Assembly (NCBI GenBank): GCA_029265155.1
Contig: JAJUJV010000006.1
Coordinates: forward strand, 1-42,460
Source of the DNA: Altererythrobacter sp.
GTDB taxonomy: Bacteria; Pseudomonadota; Alphaproteobacteria; Sphingomonadales; Sphingomonadaceae
Length of the DNA: 42,460 nucleotides
Direction of reading: 5' to 3'
Shown: positions 29,879 to 39,519 of the stretch, piece by piece
Layout of the letters: each line of letters opens with the position of its first letter
How positions within the stretch are numbered: the stretch's first letter is position 1
The notes under the pieces: generated by a model
The model's input: the letters and a program-made list of their open reading frames with translations, nothing else
Told to the model about the DNA's origin: nothing
The model's database searches: none
Made by a program: the position numbers and the translations under genes

Positions 29879-30204
29879 CCGCCGTGCGCGATCCGGTCCT
29901 TGAGCTTCTGGCTCGACCGGAAGGTGAGCACGCGACGCGGCGTAATCGGCACTTCCACTCCGGTCTTCGGATTGCGGCCGATGCGCTCGCGCTTGTTGCG
30001 CAGAATGAAGCTGCCGAAGCCGGAGATCTTGACGTTCTCTCCGTCGGCCATCGCCTCGCACATCTTGGCCAGAATGGATTCGACCAGCGCCAGGCTCTCG
30101 GCGCGCGAGAAACCCATCTTGCGATTGATGGTCTCAGCCAGATCGGCCCGGGTGAGAGTGCCTACAGATCGCATCATTGGCCGTCCAACCTCCCCTTTGC
30201 TCAA
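29875..30204 (-). CDS. ihfA: integration host factor subunit alpha
   Basis: [23 protein letters not shown]...[25 protein letters not shown]; upstream of merR-like gene. Confidence 0.96.
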   Translation of the reverse strand: MSKGEVGRPMMRSVGTLTRADLAETINRKMGFSRAESLALVESILAKMCEAMADGENVKISGFGSFILRNKRERIGRNPKTGVEVPITPRRVLTFRSSQKLKDRIAHGG

Positions 30205-30286
30205 CCCCTATGCTCCGGCCCCTTGATGGCTGAATCGGGCGTCCAAAGCAAGGTGCGGGCCGAGGATCTCTGCAAAGCGAAGCCGC

Positions 30287-31252
30287 TCAGACCCGCATCA
30301 AGCTAGCGCCCCAGGTAAAGCCCCCGCCCATCGCTTCGAGCATGACCAGATCGCCGGGTTTGATACGCCCGTCGCGGCGAGCGACGTCGAACGCCAGCGG
30401 CACCGAGGCGGCCGACGTGTTGGCATGGCGATCGACGGTGACGACGACTTTCTCGATCGGCAGGCCGAGCTTGCGGGCGGTCGCATCGAGAATTCGCAGG
30501 TTGGCCTGATGCGGCACGACCCAGTCGATGTCGGCGGGCTTATGGCCGGTCGCGGCGAGGACTTCTTCGAGTACTTCGGCGAGATTGACCACCGCGTGAC
30601 GGAACACCTCGCGGCCTTTCATCCGCAGCTTGCCGACGGTGCCCGTCGTCGAGGGTCCGCCATCGACATAGAGCAACTCGCCATGCGCGCCATCGGCGTG
30701 GAGCTTACTGGCGAGGATGCCCGGCCCGTCTTCGGCGACATCTTCCGCGCGCAGCACGAAGGCGCCGGCACCATCCCCGAACAGCACGCACGTCGCGCGG
30801 TCTTCCCAGTCGAGGATGCGGCTCATCGTCTCGGCGCCGATCACCAGCGCGCATTTGGCCATCCCGCTGCGTAGCATCGCGTCCGCCGTCGCCAGCGCAT
30901 AGAGGAACCCGGAGCACACCGCCGCGACGTCGAAGGCGACGCCGCCGTTGCAGCCGAGCGCATGCTGGACTTTGGTGGCGGTAGCCGGGAACGTGCTGTC
31001 GGGAGTGGCGGTGGCAAGGACGATGAGGTCCACGTCCGACGCCTCGATCCCAGCATCGGCGAGCGCGGCACGCGCCGCTTCGGTCGCGAGCGAAGCGGTC
31101 GTTTCCCCCTCCCCGGCAATATGACGGCAGGTGATTCCGGTCCGCTCGCGGATCCATTCGTCGCTGGTGTCGACGCGCTCGGCCAGTTCTTGGTTGGTCA
31201 CGCAGTTCGCCGGCAGAGCCGAACCGGCCCCTTTGAAAACCGAGCGGATCAT
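30287..31252 (-). CDS. fabH: beta-ketoacyl-ACP synthase III
   Basis: [11 protein letters not shown] (Cys), VPHQANLRI (His), [13 protein letters not shown] (Asn). Confidence 0.97.
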   Translation of the reverse strand: MIRSVFKGAGSALPANCVTNQELAERVDTSDEWIRERTGITCRHIAGEGETTASLATEAARAALADAGIEASDVDLIVLATATPDSTFPATATKVQHALGCNGGVAFDVAAVCSGFLYALATADAMLRSGMAKCALVIGAETMSRILDWEDRATCVLFGDGAGAFVLRAEDVAEDGPGILASKLHADGAHGELLYVDGGPSTTGTVGKLRMKGREVFRHAVVNLAEVLEEVLAATGHKPADIDWVVPHQANLRILDATARKLGLPIEKVVVTVDRHANTSAASVPLAFDVARRDGRIKPGDLVMLEAMGGGFTWGASLMRV

Positions 31253-32319
31253 GACGCGCTCGTCCGCACGGGGCCGGCCTTGCCGTTTTCACGCAAGCGG
31301 CCTTCGCCGAGTTCGGCCAGGTCGGCAGCGATCCGCTCGGTCAGGCTTTCCTCGAGCAGGCGCGCCGCTACTGCCACGGCATTGGCAACGCCCGCCGCGG
31401 TCGCCGATCCATGCGACTTCACGACGACGCCGTTCAGGCCGAGGAAGACTGCGCCGTTGTGGTTGTTGGGATCGAGATGGTGGCGCAGCAGCTCGGTCGC
31501 CGGGCGCGAGACCAGGAAGCCGATCTTCGAACGCAGCGAGCTGCGGAACGCCGTCTTCAGCAAGTCTGTGACGAAGCGGGCGGAACCCTCGATCGCCTTC
31601 AACGCGATGTTCCCCGAAAAGCCGTCGGAGACGACCACGTCCACGTTCCCCCGGTTGATCTTGTCGGCTTCGACATAGCCTTCGAAGCTGAGCGCGAGCC
31701 CCGTCGCCGCGCGCAGCCGCTGGGCGGCTTCCTGCAGCTCCTCGGTGCCTTTGGTTTCCTCGGTGCCGATGTTGAGCAGGCGGACCCGCGGCTTCTCGCG
31801 GCCGGTGACGATGCGCGAATAGGCCGCGCCCATGATCGCGAACTGCACAAGGTTGCGGGCGTCGCACTCGGTATTGGCGCCGAGGTCGAGCATGACCACG
31901 TCGTGCTCCTCGAGCGTCGGCATCAGCGCGGCGAGCGCGGGCCGATCGATGCCCGGCATCGTACGCAGCGAGAGCTTGCTCATCGCCATCAGCGCACCGG
32001 TGTTGCCCGCACTGACCGCGGCGCCGGCCTGCCCTTTCTTCACCGCGTCGATCGCCAGCCCCATCGAGGTGCTCTTGGCGCGCCGCAGCGCCTGAGTCGG
32101 CTTCTCGTCGCCCGAGACCACGCCCTCGCAGTGGAGGATCTCGGAAGCGCTGCGCATGTTCGGGTGGTTGTCGAGCGCAGCCTTGATCCGCGCTTCGTCG
32201 CCAACGAGCAGAAACTTGAAACGCTCATGCCGCCGGCGGGCGAGCGCCGCGCCGGAGACCATGACACGCACGCCCTCGTCGCCGCCCATCGCGTCAACGG
32301 CGATACGCGGCAGACTCAT
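31249..32319 (-). CDS. plsX: phosphate acyltransferase PlsX
   Basis: [22 protein letters not shown]...; [12 protein letters not shown]; plsX-fabH order. Confidence 0.97.
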   Translation of the reverse strand: MSLPRIAVDAMGGDEGVRVMVSGAALARRRHERFKFLLVGDEARIKAALDNHPNMRSASEILHCEGVVSGDEKPTQALRRAKSTSMGLAIDAVKKGQAGAAVSAGNTGALMAMSKLSLRTMPGIDRPALAALMPTLEEHDVVMLDLGANTECDARNLVQFAIMGAAYSRIVTGREKPRVRLLNIGTEETKGTEELQEAAQRLRAATGLALSFEGYVEADKINRGNVDVVVSDGFSGNIALKAIEGSARFVTDLLKTAFRSSLRSKIGFLVSRPATELLRHHLDPNNHNGAVFLGLNGVVVKSHGSATAAGVANAVAVAARLLEESLTERIAADLAELGEGRLRENGKAGPVRTSAS

Positions 32320-32343
32320 GCGTAAACCCCTGTATTCCGAGCC

Positions 32344-32523
32344 TTAGAGCCCGACCGAGACGATCTCGCGTCCGTTGTAGTGGCCGCAACCGGTGCACAG
32401 ATTGTGCGGGCGCTTCAGCTCGCCGCAATCCGGGCATTCGTGGAAGGCTTCGACCTTGAGCGCGTCGTGCGACCGACGCATGCCCCGGCGGGAGGGAGTA
32501 GTTTTTCTCTTAGGGACAGCCAT
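32344..32523 (-). CDS. rpmF: 50S ribosomal protein L32 (absent from the supplied ORF track)
   Basis: Hand translation [59 protein letters not shown]; canonical position upstream of plsX. Confidence 0.97.
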   Translation of the reverse strand: MAVPKRKTTPSRRGMRRSHDALKVEAFHECPDCGELKRPHNLCTGCGHYNGREIVSVGL

Positions 32524-32636
32524 CGCGGCACCTGTTCCTTGAAATCTTTAGATCTGCTTTGACGGCGGCCCTATGCCATGCCCCATGCTTAGGCAAGGGC
32601 AGCAGCGGCAAGGTTAGCCATGCGGCGAAGGCGCGG

Positions 32637-32664
32637 CCTATAGCGATTTTTCGCTGTCGCGCAA
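32637..32664 (-). promoter_or_regulatory. sigma70-type promoter upstream of rpmF
   Basis: Minus strand TTGCGC, 16-nt spacer, TATAGG. Confidence 0.45.
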
Positions 32665-32674
32665 GGAGCTGATC

Positions 32675-33337
32675 CTAGCTCGCGGCCATCGCCGCATCGC
32701 CGACGAAGGGGTTCGACTCCCGCTCCTTCCCGAAGGTGCTGGTCGGCCCGTGTCCCGGCACGAAGGTCACCTCATTGCCAAGCGGCCAGAGCTTCTGCGT
32801 GATCGCGTCGAGCAGGTCCTGGTGGTTGCCCATCGGAAAGTCGGTGCGGCCGATCGAGCCGGCGAACAGCACGTCGCCGACGAAAGCGAACCGCGTCGGC
32901 CGGTGGAAGAACACGACATGGCCCGGCGTGTGGCCCGGGCAGTGAATCACCTCGAGCTCCACCTCGCCGAAACGAACCGTGTCGCCATCCTCCAGCCAGC
33001 GGGTCGGCTCGAACACCCTGGTTTCGATGCCGAAGCGCGGGCCATCGTCCTCGAGCCGGGCGATCCAGAAGCGGTCGGCCTCGTGCGGGCCTTCGATCGG
33101 CAGGTCCAGTTCCTTGGCGAGCATTCCGGCCTGCCCGCAGTGGTCGGCATGGCCGTGAGTGAGGAGGATTTTCTCCAGCGTCACTCCGGCCTTGGCCACG
33201 CCGGCCTTGAGTCGGTCCAGTTCGCCGCCCGGATCGACCAGCGCCCCGCGCATAGTCTTGGTGCACCACAGCAGCGAGCAGTTCTGCTGGAACGGGGTGA
33301 CGGGGATAATGGCGGCGCGCAGCGGGCTTTCGGTCAT
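32675..33337 (-). CDS. MBL-fold metallo-hydrolase (glyoxalase II-like)
   Basis: LLTHGHADHCGQ, VIHCPGHTPGHVVFF, VGDVLFAGSIGRTDF. Confidence 0.95.
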   Translation of the reverse strand: MTESPLRAAIIPVTPFQQNCSLLWCTKTMRGALVDPGGELDRLKAGVAKAGVTLEKILLTHGHADHCGQAGMLAKELDLPIEGPHEADRFWIARLEDDGPRFGIETRVFEPTRWLEDGDTVRFGEVELEVIHCPGHTPGHVVFFHRPTRFAFVGDVLFAGSIGRTDFPMGNHQDLLDAITQKLWPLGNEVTFVPGHGPTSTFGKERESNPFVGDAAMAAS

Positions 33338-33392
33338 GCCCGGCTAGGTGGCGGTAAACCGCCGCGGCTTCAATCCTTGCCGACGGGACGGC

Positions 33393-34427
33393 CTACGGCC
33401 CTTGCCGCGCCTGGCGCTCGGCCATCTCCTTCCGCCACTCGTCGGGCGTCGGCATGATCGGGTTGTCCACCCGGCGCAGGATCTTCCACTCGCCGTCCTC
33501 GCGGATGAACTCGTCCTCGTAGACGCCGGTCAGCTCGGGAACCGGGCTACCGTCGGCGCCGCGCATGATGAGTAAGTGGCGCGAGCGGGCGGTGGCGCGG
33601 TCGCCATCGACATCCACCTGCGGGTTCGACACCAGGTGATAGCTCTCCATGTTGACGTAATCGGGCGCAGGTTCGCCGAACAGGCCGACCAGCAGGTCTT
33701 TGATCTGCGCCCTTCCCCGCCGCACGGTGGCACCGTTGCGCCACTCGCCTTCGCGAGCGAAGAGGTCGGCATAGCCGTCGAAATCGCGCGCATCGATCCG
33801 CGCCGCATATTCGACGATCACGCGCTGGATCGCGAGCTGGTCCTCAGCCCGGCGCAGCCGCTCCTCGGTCGACAGCGGCGCAGGAGCTGCGGCCGGACCA
33901 CCGCCCGCGGCCGGCGGGTCGTTCGGATCGCGGAACGGAATCTCACCCCAGGTCGTGCGGTGCGCGATCTTCCATTCGCCGCGCTGCCTGACGAACTCGT
34001 CGACGTAGCGGCCAGCGAGCAGCGGCGTCGGCCGGTTGTCGAGCGAAGCGGTCCAGAACAGGTACTTCGATTCGACCTGCGCCCGGTCGCCGTCGACCTT
34101 GATCAGCGGGTTGGTCAGCATGTGGAAGTTGGACTTGTTGACGAACCCCGCCTCGGGTGCGCCGAGGTTCTCAGTCAGCATCGCCTCGATCGCCGCCGGC
34201 CCGGTGAAGCTGCCGAACCCGCCGGTCCACACGCCGTCATCGGCAAACAGCGCCGCGTAGGAGGCATAGTCCTTTGCATCGAGGAACTTGCCATACTCGA
34301 TCAGCGCACGGCGGATGGCGGACTCGGCCTCCATCCGCTCGACCCGCTGCTCAAGCGTGAACGACTGCGCATGGACAGCGGCCGGCACCGTCAAAATCAG
34401 CACGGCGGCGACGAAGCGATGAAACAT
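33393..34427 (-). CDS. exported protein with two tandem NTF2/SnoaL-like domains
   Basis: Signal peptide; two similar halves (IRRALIEYGKFLDAKDYASYAALFADDGVW... and IQRVIVEYAARIDARDFDGYADLFAREGEW...). Confidence 0.88.
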   Translation of the reverse strand: MFHRFVAAVLILTVPAAVHAQSFTLEQRVERMEAESAIRRALIEYGKFLDAKDYASYAALFADDGVWTGGFGSFTGPAAIEAMLTENLGAPEAGFVNKSNFHMLTNPLIKVDGDRAQVESKYLFWTASLDNRPTPLLAGRYVDEFVRQRGEWKIAHRTTWGEIPFRDPNDPPAAGGGPAAAPAPLSTEERLRRAEDQLAIQRVIVEYAARIDARDFDGYADLFAREGEWRNGATVRRGRAQIKDLLVGLFGEPAPDYVNMESYHLVSNPQVDVDGDRATARSRHLLIMRGADGSPVPELTGVYEDEFIREDGEWKILRRVDNPIMPTPDEWRKEMAERQARQGP

Positions 34428-34580
34428 CCGATCTCTCCCCGTTTGTTCGCCCGCTACGCGGCGCAGGCCACGACGGGTCGGTTGCCTTTGACTTACAGGC
34501 AGCGGGTGTTCGTCACCACCTTCCTCAACCTTCCCCGCGCCACTGCCTTCGGGACTCCGAAGGCGAGCAGGAACGAGGCG

Positions 34581-35402
34581 TCAGCTGGCGATACGGAAGT
34601 TGCCGAACAAGACGTTTGCTCCGTTATCCATGTTGATCGGAGCACTGATGAAAAAGTACTTGGCAGGATTGCTGCGGAACAGCTGCGAATCGCCGATCTT
34701 GGTCTTGTCGAGAAACACTTTCATTGTGTCCCCCTCGACCGCGATCGAGACATGCAGGACGCGATTGGCATACGGCCGATAGTCGAAGTCGAACGAATGA
34801 TAATAGTCGGTGGCGCTGCTCGACACGGTCGAACTTCCCCTCGGACCGAGAGTGGCCACAGCGATGCCCCCGTCGTTGTGCGCATCCTGAACGTAGGAGC
34901 GCACGCTGTTATCGGCGGTGAAGCCGAACGGCAGGGAACCGACATCCCGGCTGGAATCCGCCGCCAGCACCAGGTCGAATTCGATGGTGAAATTGTTCGG
35001 AAGCTCGGGCGGCTGCGTCAGCTTGTAAGTGGCGAAGCTCTGCAGGGAGAGCCATCGCCCGTCCAGACCATCGACGCTGACCACGGAACCCGAACCGTTG
35101 GTCTTCCAACTCGCCGGCATGGCGCCAAGCGGCGTCTCGGCGAAATCGTCCTCCACCAGCGTGGTGGCGCCAGGTACAAAGGTGAAGCCCTCGTTGATCC
35201 GCAGCCGCGGATTCGCCGCGCTTTCTCCGGCTTGTGAAGTCCTGACCTCTTGCGGCTGCTGCGCGCGGCGATCGATTTCCCGCTCCACCCGGTCCTGCAA
35301 ATTGCCCAGCAACCCGCGAAACTGCGCAGAAGCCGGGGTGGAAATTGCCATCGCCGGTATCAGCGCGAACACAATAATCGAACGAGCGGGAAGCTTGGGC
35401 AT
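34581..35402 (-). CDS. exported protein with LamG/OmpA-associated-like domain
   Basis: Signal peptide ending SAQ; INEGFTFVPGATTLVEDDFAETPLGAMPASWKTNGSGSVVSVDGLDGRWLSL...LPNNFTIEFDLVL. Confidence 0.7.
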   Translation of the reverse strand: MPKLPARSIIVFALIPAMAISTPASAQFRGLLGNLQDRVEREIDRRAQQPQEVRTSQAGESAANPRLRINEGFTFVPGATTLVEDDFAETPLGAMPASWKTNGSGSVVSVDGLDGRWLSLQSFATYKLTQPPELPNNFTIEFDLVLAADSSRDVGSLPFGFTADNSVRSYVQDAHNDGGIAVATLGPRGSSTVSSSATDYYHSFDFDYRPYANRVLHVSIAVEGDTMKVFLDKTKIGDSQLFRSNPAKYFFISAPINMDNGANVLFGNFRIAS

Positions 35403-35518
35403 AACTCTCCAGGGCCAACATTGATTAAGCGGCGTCCACCTACACGGCCAGGATGGCGGTGCAAGGTTGCCGGTCCTTCAGGGCGTCTACCCACGCCGAT
35501 TGGGAACCGCGCCCAGCG

Positions 35519-36145
35519 CTATAGCCGCCCACCTTTCCAAACCACGCGGCCGACCACGTCCACGTCGGCTACCGCCACTTCGACCGGTTCGTAGGCCGGG
35601 TTGCTGCTGATCAGCCTCAGGCTGCCGGGCGGGACCGCCTGCAGCAACTTGACATGCAGCGCCTCGCCCAGGCGCACGACGTGGACGCCTTCGCGAAACG
35701 GACGCGGCGTTCGATCGACCAGAATCTCGTCGCCGTCGCGCAGCAGCGGGTCCATCGAATCGCCCACGACCTGGATCAAGGACAGCATGGCCGGGTCGAG
35801 CCCCTGCTCGCGCAGCCAGCGACGCGAGAAGCGGAACGCGTCGAACGGCATTTCCTGCGCACCGATCGCCCCAGGCCCGGCCGAAGCTTCGAGTGGCAGG
35901 CGCGGCACTTCCACCCATTCGCCAGCCGGAATGTGAGATTTTTCCTCCGGCGCGCCGAGTTCATGTTCGGAGACGCCGAAGAACTGCGCCAGCCGACGAC
36001 GATCGACTTCCTCGAGCTTCCGTGGGCTGCCTTTGGTGATGTACTGCTGCAAGTAACTGGAATTGCGGCCCAGCATGCGCGACAGTGCAGCGAGGCTGCT
36101 GCCGCGCTCGCGAGCCAGAATGGCGAGCTTGTCACGCGGTTCCAT
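35519..36145 (-). CDS. XRE/S24 (LexA-like) family repressor
   Basis: N-terminal HTH (SLAALSRMLGRNSSYLQQYI), S24 catalytic Ser (VVGDSMDPLLRDGDEILVD) and Lys (EALHVKLLQ). Confidence 0.92.
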   Translation of the reverse strand: MEPRDKLAILARERGSSLAALSRMLGRNSSYLQQYITKGSPRKLEEVDRRRLAQFFGVSEHELGAPEEKSHIPAGEWVEVPRLPLEASAGPGAIGAQEMPFDAFRFSRRWLREQGLDPAMLSLIQVVGDSMDPLLRDGDEILVDRTPRPFREGVHVVRLGEALHVKLLQAVPPGSLRLISSNPAYEPVEVAVADVDVVGRVVWKGGRL

Positions 36146-36187
36146 GGGCGGATTTCCTGCGGCTGTCCAAGCTCACGTCTTACGCGA

Positions 36188-36211
36188 AGGAAATTTCCTA
36201 GACAAGTAGGA
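36188..36211. promoter_or_regulatory. candidate operator of the S24 repressor
   Basis: Perfect palindrome AGGAAATTTCCT (36188-36199) overlapping dyad TCCTA-N6-TAGGA (36196-36211); centres 10 bp apart; in the divergent intergenic region. Confidence 0.55.
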
Positions 36212-36272
36212 TTTCACCGGCAAGACCAGTTCCACCGCCAGCGACTCGTCACTCTCGACGCGAGGAGGTTCC

Positions 36273-36461
36273 ATGCTGCTGCGCAAGATCGAAGTGTTCC
36301 TCCGTCGGACGGACATGACGCCGAGCGAATTCGGACGACGAGTCGCACGCGATCCACGGTTCGTCTTCGACTTGCGCCGCGGAAGGACGCCGCGCGCCCG
36401 TATGGAAACACGAGTGGAACATTTCATGAACCAATATCAGGAGAGACCTCATGCAAGCTGA
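36273..36461 (+). CDS. small protein of unknown function, conserved-looking
   Basis: MLLRKIEVFLRRTDMTPSEFGRRVARDPRFVFDLRRGRTPRARMETRVEHFMNQYQ; overlaps next CDS; divergent from S24 repressor. Confidence 0.75.
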   Translation: MLLRKIEVFLRRTDMTPSEFGRRVARDPRFVFDLRRGRTPRARMETRVEHFMNQYQERPHAS

Positions 36462-36795
36462 AAACATTCGCCCTGTCCGGCTTCGCCGCGACACTTGCTC
36501 GCGGCTTCGCGAAGAGCTGTTGGCTTTGGCCGCCGGGCAGCCGACGATCCTTCGCCACGATGAGACGAGCTGGGCCAGCATCACCTTCGCCGGCGCGCGG
36601 CACCGGGTCGAGTTGACGTTCGAAGGTGGCGAGGCCGTCGAAGCCGGCGAGCGCTTCATCGCCTTCCTGCCCGAACACGAATTCGAGATTCCCGGCCAAC
36701 TCGTCGCCGATGCTGCGGTCACGGCTGTCGATCACCGGCTCGATCCGCCCTGGATGCAGGTTACCTGTGAACTGCTTCTGCTGGAGGAAGCATGA
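36451..36795 (+). CDS. protein of unknown function (114 aa)
   Basis: MQAENIRPVRLRRDTCSRLREELLALAAGQPTILRHDETSWASITFAGARHRVELTFEG...; overlaps the upstream ORF by 11 bp. Confidence 0.75.
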   Translation: MQAENIRPVRLRRDTCSRLREELLALAAGQPTILRHDETSWASITFAGARHRVELTFEGGEAVEAGERFIAFLPEHEFEIPGQLVADAAVTAVDHRLDPPWMQVTCELLLLEEA

Positions 36796-36912
36796 AAGTG
36801 GAAGGTTACACGCCGCTCAGCCGGAAACGTACTTTTCTGAACGTTTGCAATGGGATAGAAGGATCGAATGGTGACAACTCCGCCGCGCAGGGGCGTCAAC
36901 CCTTCCCTTCGC

Positions 36913-37848
36913 TCAGTAGCCGCGGGCGAGGTCCACTCGTGCCTCGAGCGGTTCGCCGGCGTGGAAGCGCTCGCAATTGCGCAGGAAGCGCTCCGCCGCC
37001 CGCGCCTGGCTGGCGGGCGTCGGCATTCCCGACAGGTGCATCGTGACGTGGGCGTTGTCGAGCGACCACAACGGGTGCTCGGGCGGGAGCGGTTCGGGGT
37101 CGGTGAGGTCGAGTATTGCCGCCGCGATGCGGCGCTCGCGCAAGGCGTCGATCAGCGCATCCTGGTCGACGCAATCGGCCCGCGCGAAGTTCACCAGCAC
37201 CGCTTGCGAATTCATCGCGGCGAGTTCGGCTGCGCCGATCATCCCCCGCGTCTGCGGGGTGCCCGGCACGGCGAGCACGATCCAGTCGAAGCCGCCGAGA
37301 TGGCTGCGCCAGCCGCGTTGGCGCTGGCTCGACACCGCGACTACCTCGACTCCGAACGCCTCGAGCGCGCGGCCGATCGCCTGCCCGATCGCCCCGTGTC
37401 CCAGGATCAGCACCCGGCTGCCGGCCAGATCGCGCGTGCCCGGCGGCGCGGCGAGCCACTCGTGCCGGTCCTGCGCGCGGACCACGGCGGGGTAGTCCTT
37501 GGCCACGGCCAGCATGGTCATGACCGCGAACTCGGCGACCTGGTGGGTGGTCAGGCCCGAGCCGCAGGTGAGCGCCACGCCGCGCTGGTCGAGCTCCGCC
37601 AGCGGCATCCAGTCGACGCCGGTATAAGAGCTGTTGAGCCAGCGCAGCCGCCGCGCCGCGGCGATGGCGGCGAGCGGGGCCGCCTTTTCGTGACGATCGA
37701 ACCAGCCGATCTCCGCCTCGGCGGCCAGCGCGACGAGCGCCTCGGGGGTATCCCACCATCGCGCGTCGAGCCATTCCGGCAGGCGGCCGCCGAGCAAGGG
37801 CCGAACGGACACCGGTAGAACGGCGACGGTCACTCTTCCCTCCCGCAA
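36913..37848 (-). CDS. D-2-hydroxyacid dehydrogenase family protein
   Basis: NAD-binding VLILGHGAIGQAIGRALEAFG; LVNFARADCVDQDALIDALRERRIAAAILDLTDPEPLPPEHPLW. Confidence 0.93.
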   Translation of the reverse strand: MREGRVTVAVLPVSVRPLLGGRLPEWLDARWWDTPEALVALAAEAEIGWFDRHEKAAPLAAIAAARRLRWLNSSYTGVDWMPLAELDQRGVALTCGSGLTTHQVAEFAVMTMLAVAKDYPAVVRAQDRHEWLAAPPGTRDLAGSRVLILGHGAIGQAIGRALEAFGVEVVAVSSQRQRGWRSHLGGFDWIVLAVPGTPQTRGMIGAAELAAMNSQAVLVNFARADCVDQDALIDALRERRIAAAILDLTDPEPLPPEHPLWSLDNAHVTMHLSGMPTPASQARAAERFLRNCERFHAGEPLEARVDLARGY

Positions 37849-37861
37849 GCGGCCGGGAGAT

Positions 37862-39352
37862 TCACGAGAGCTTCCACTCCCAGCCGAGCGGATCGCCGTC
37901 CATCACCTCGACGCCTTGCGCGGAAAGTTCGTCGCGGATCGCATCCGAGCGGGCGAAGTCCTTCTCGGCTCGCGCCGCCTTGCGTCGGACGAGAGCGTCC
38001 TCGATCTCGGCCTCGCCGATTGTCGCTCCCTTCGGCCGCAACCGCAGGTCCGCTCGGGTCAGGCCGGCGAGGTTCAGGCCGAGCACCGAATCCATCTGCT
38101 CGACGAACCCGAGCTTGACCGCCGCCGGGCACTTCTTGATCGTGGTGACTTCCTCGAGCTTGGTCAGCGCAACCGGCGTGTTGAGGTCGTCGGCCATCGC
38201 TGCGTCGAAATCCTTGAGGGCCTGCACCGCCACGCCTTCGGGCGGCGAATAGGGCTGCTCTTCCGGCTCGGCCTTCGCCGTTTCCTTCAGCCGCTCGACC
38301 GCCATGACGATGCGCTTCAGGCGCGTCAGCGCCGCACCCAGCCCGTCCCACGAGAACTCAAGCTCGCTGCGATAATGCGCCTGCAGGCACATCATCCGGT
38401 AAGCGAGCGGGTGATAGCCCTTGTCGATCAGGAGTTGCAGCCGCAGGAACTCGCCGGCCGATTTGCTCATCTTTCCCGAGCGTTCGACCAGGAAGTTGTT
38501 GTGCATCCACAGCTTCGCCCCGCTGTTGAGCGGATCGTCGAGGCCGTTAGTGCAGCAGAACGCCTGGTTCTGCGCGATCTCGTTCGGGTGATGGATCTCG
38601 CGGTGGTCGATGCCGCCGGTGTGGATGTCGAACGGGAAGCCGAGCAATTGCCCGCTCATCACCGAACACTCGAGATGCCACCCCGGCGCACCGCGGCCCC
38701 AGGGGGAATCCCACTCCATCTGCCGCGTCTCGCCGGGCGGAGTCTTGCGCCAGATCGCGAAGTCGGCCGCGTTGCGCTTGCCCTCGACCGCCTCGATCCG
38801 CCCCTCGCCTTCTTCCGTCTGCGCCCGCGCCAGCCGGCCATAATCGGCCACAGTCGAGACATCGAAGTACAGCCCGCTGTCGAGCTCGTAGCAGTGCTTG
38901 TCGGCAATGCTCTTGGCGAACTCGATCATCGCCGGGACGTAGTCGGTCGCAATGGACCAGTGCGCCGCCTCCGGCTCGCCCTGCTTCATCGGCCCGCGGA
39001 TATTGAGCGCCTTCACGTCCGCCCAATACGCCTCGGTATAGTGCTTCGCGATGTCCCAGATCGACTGCGCCTTCTCCGCAGCCATCTTCTCCATCTTGTC
39101 CTCACCCGCATCGGCGTCGTCGGTCAGGTGGCCGACATCGGTGATGTTGATGACATGGGTCAGCTTGTAACGCCGCCAGCTCAGCATCCGCCCGAGCACG
39201 TCGGCGAACACATAGGCACGCATGTTGCCGATGTGCGGATAGTTATAAACCGTCGGTCCGCACGTATAGACCCGCGCCTCGTCCTCGTGGATCGGCTCGA
39301 AGGTCTCGAGCTCGCGGGTCAGCGAGTTGAACAGGCGGAGGGGCGCGGTCAT
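37862..39352 (-). CDS. cysS: cysteine--tRNA ligase
   Basis: Start MTAPLRLFNSLTRELETFEPI at 39352; YTCGPTVYNYPHIGNMRAYVF; GKMSKSAGEF. Confidence 0.97.
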   Translation of the reverse strand: MTAPLRLFNSLTRELETFEPIHEDEARVYTCGPTVYNYPHIGNMRAYVFADVLGRMLSWRRYKLTHVINITDVGHLTDDADAGEDKMEKMAAEKAQSIWDIAKHYTEAYWADVKALNIRGPMKQGEPEAAHWSIATDYVPAMIEFAKSIADKHCYELDSGLYFDVSTVADYGRLARAQTEEGEGRIEAVEGKRNAADFAIWRKTPPGETRQMEWDSPWGRGAPGWHLECSVMSGQLLGFPFDIHTGGIDHREIHHPNEIAQNQAFCCTNGLDDPLNSGAKLWMHNNFLVERSGKMSKSAGEFLRLQLLIDKGYHPLAYRMMCLQAHYRSELEFSWDGLGAALTRLKRIVMAVERLKETAKAEPEEQPYSPPEGVAVQALKDFDAAMADDLNTPVALTKLEEVTTIKKCPAAVKLGFVEQMDSVLGLNLAGLTRADLRLRPKGATIGEAEIEDALVRRKAARAEKDFARSDAIRDELSAQGVEVMDGDPLGWEWKLS

Positions 39353-39519
39353 CGGGCGCGCCTTACGCACGAGCCGGGTCAGGTCAAGCGGCGGCGATTT
39401 TGCCCTCCCTCCATTCCACCTGACCGAATTGCCGAACGTGTCGCCTTTTTTCGTTTGCCGCCACGCATGCGTCGCACTTGGGCTGAAGTTGCTACGAAGC
39501 ATTCCCGAAAGGATATCGA

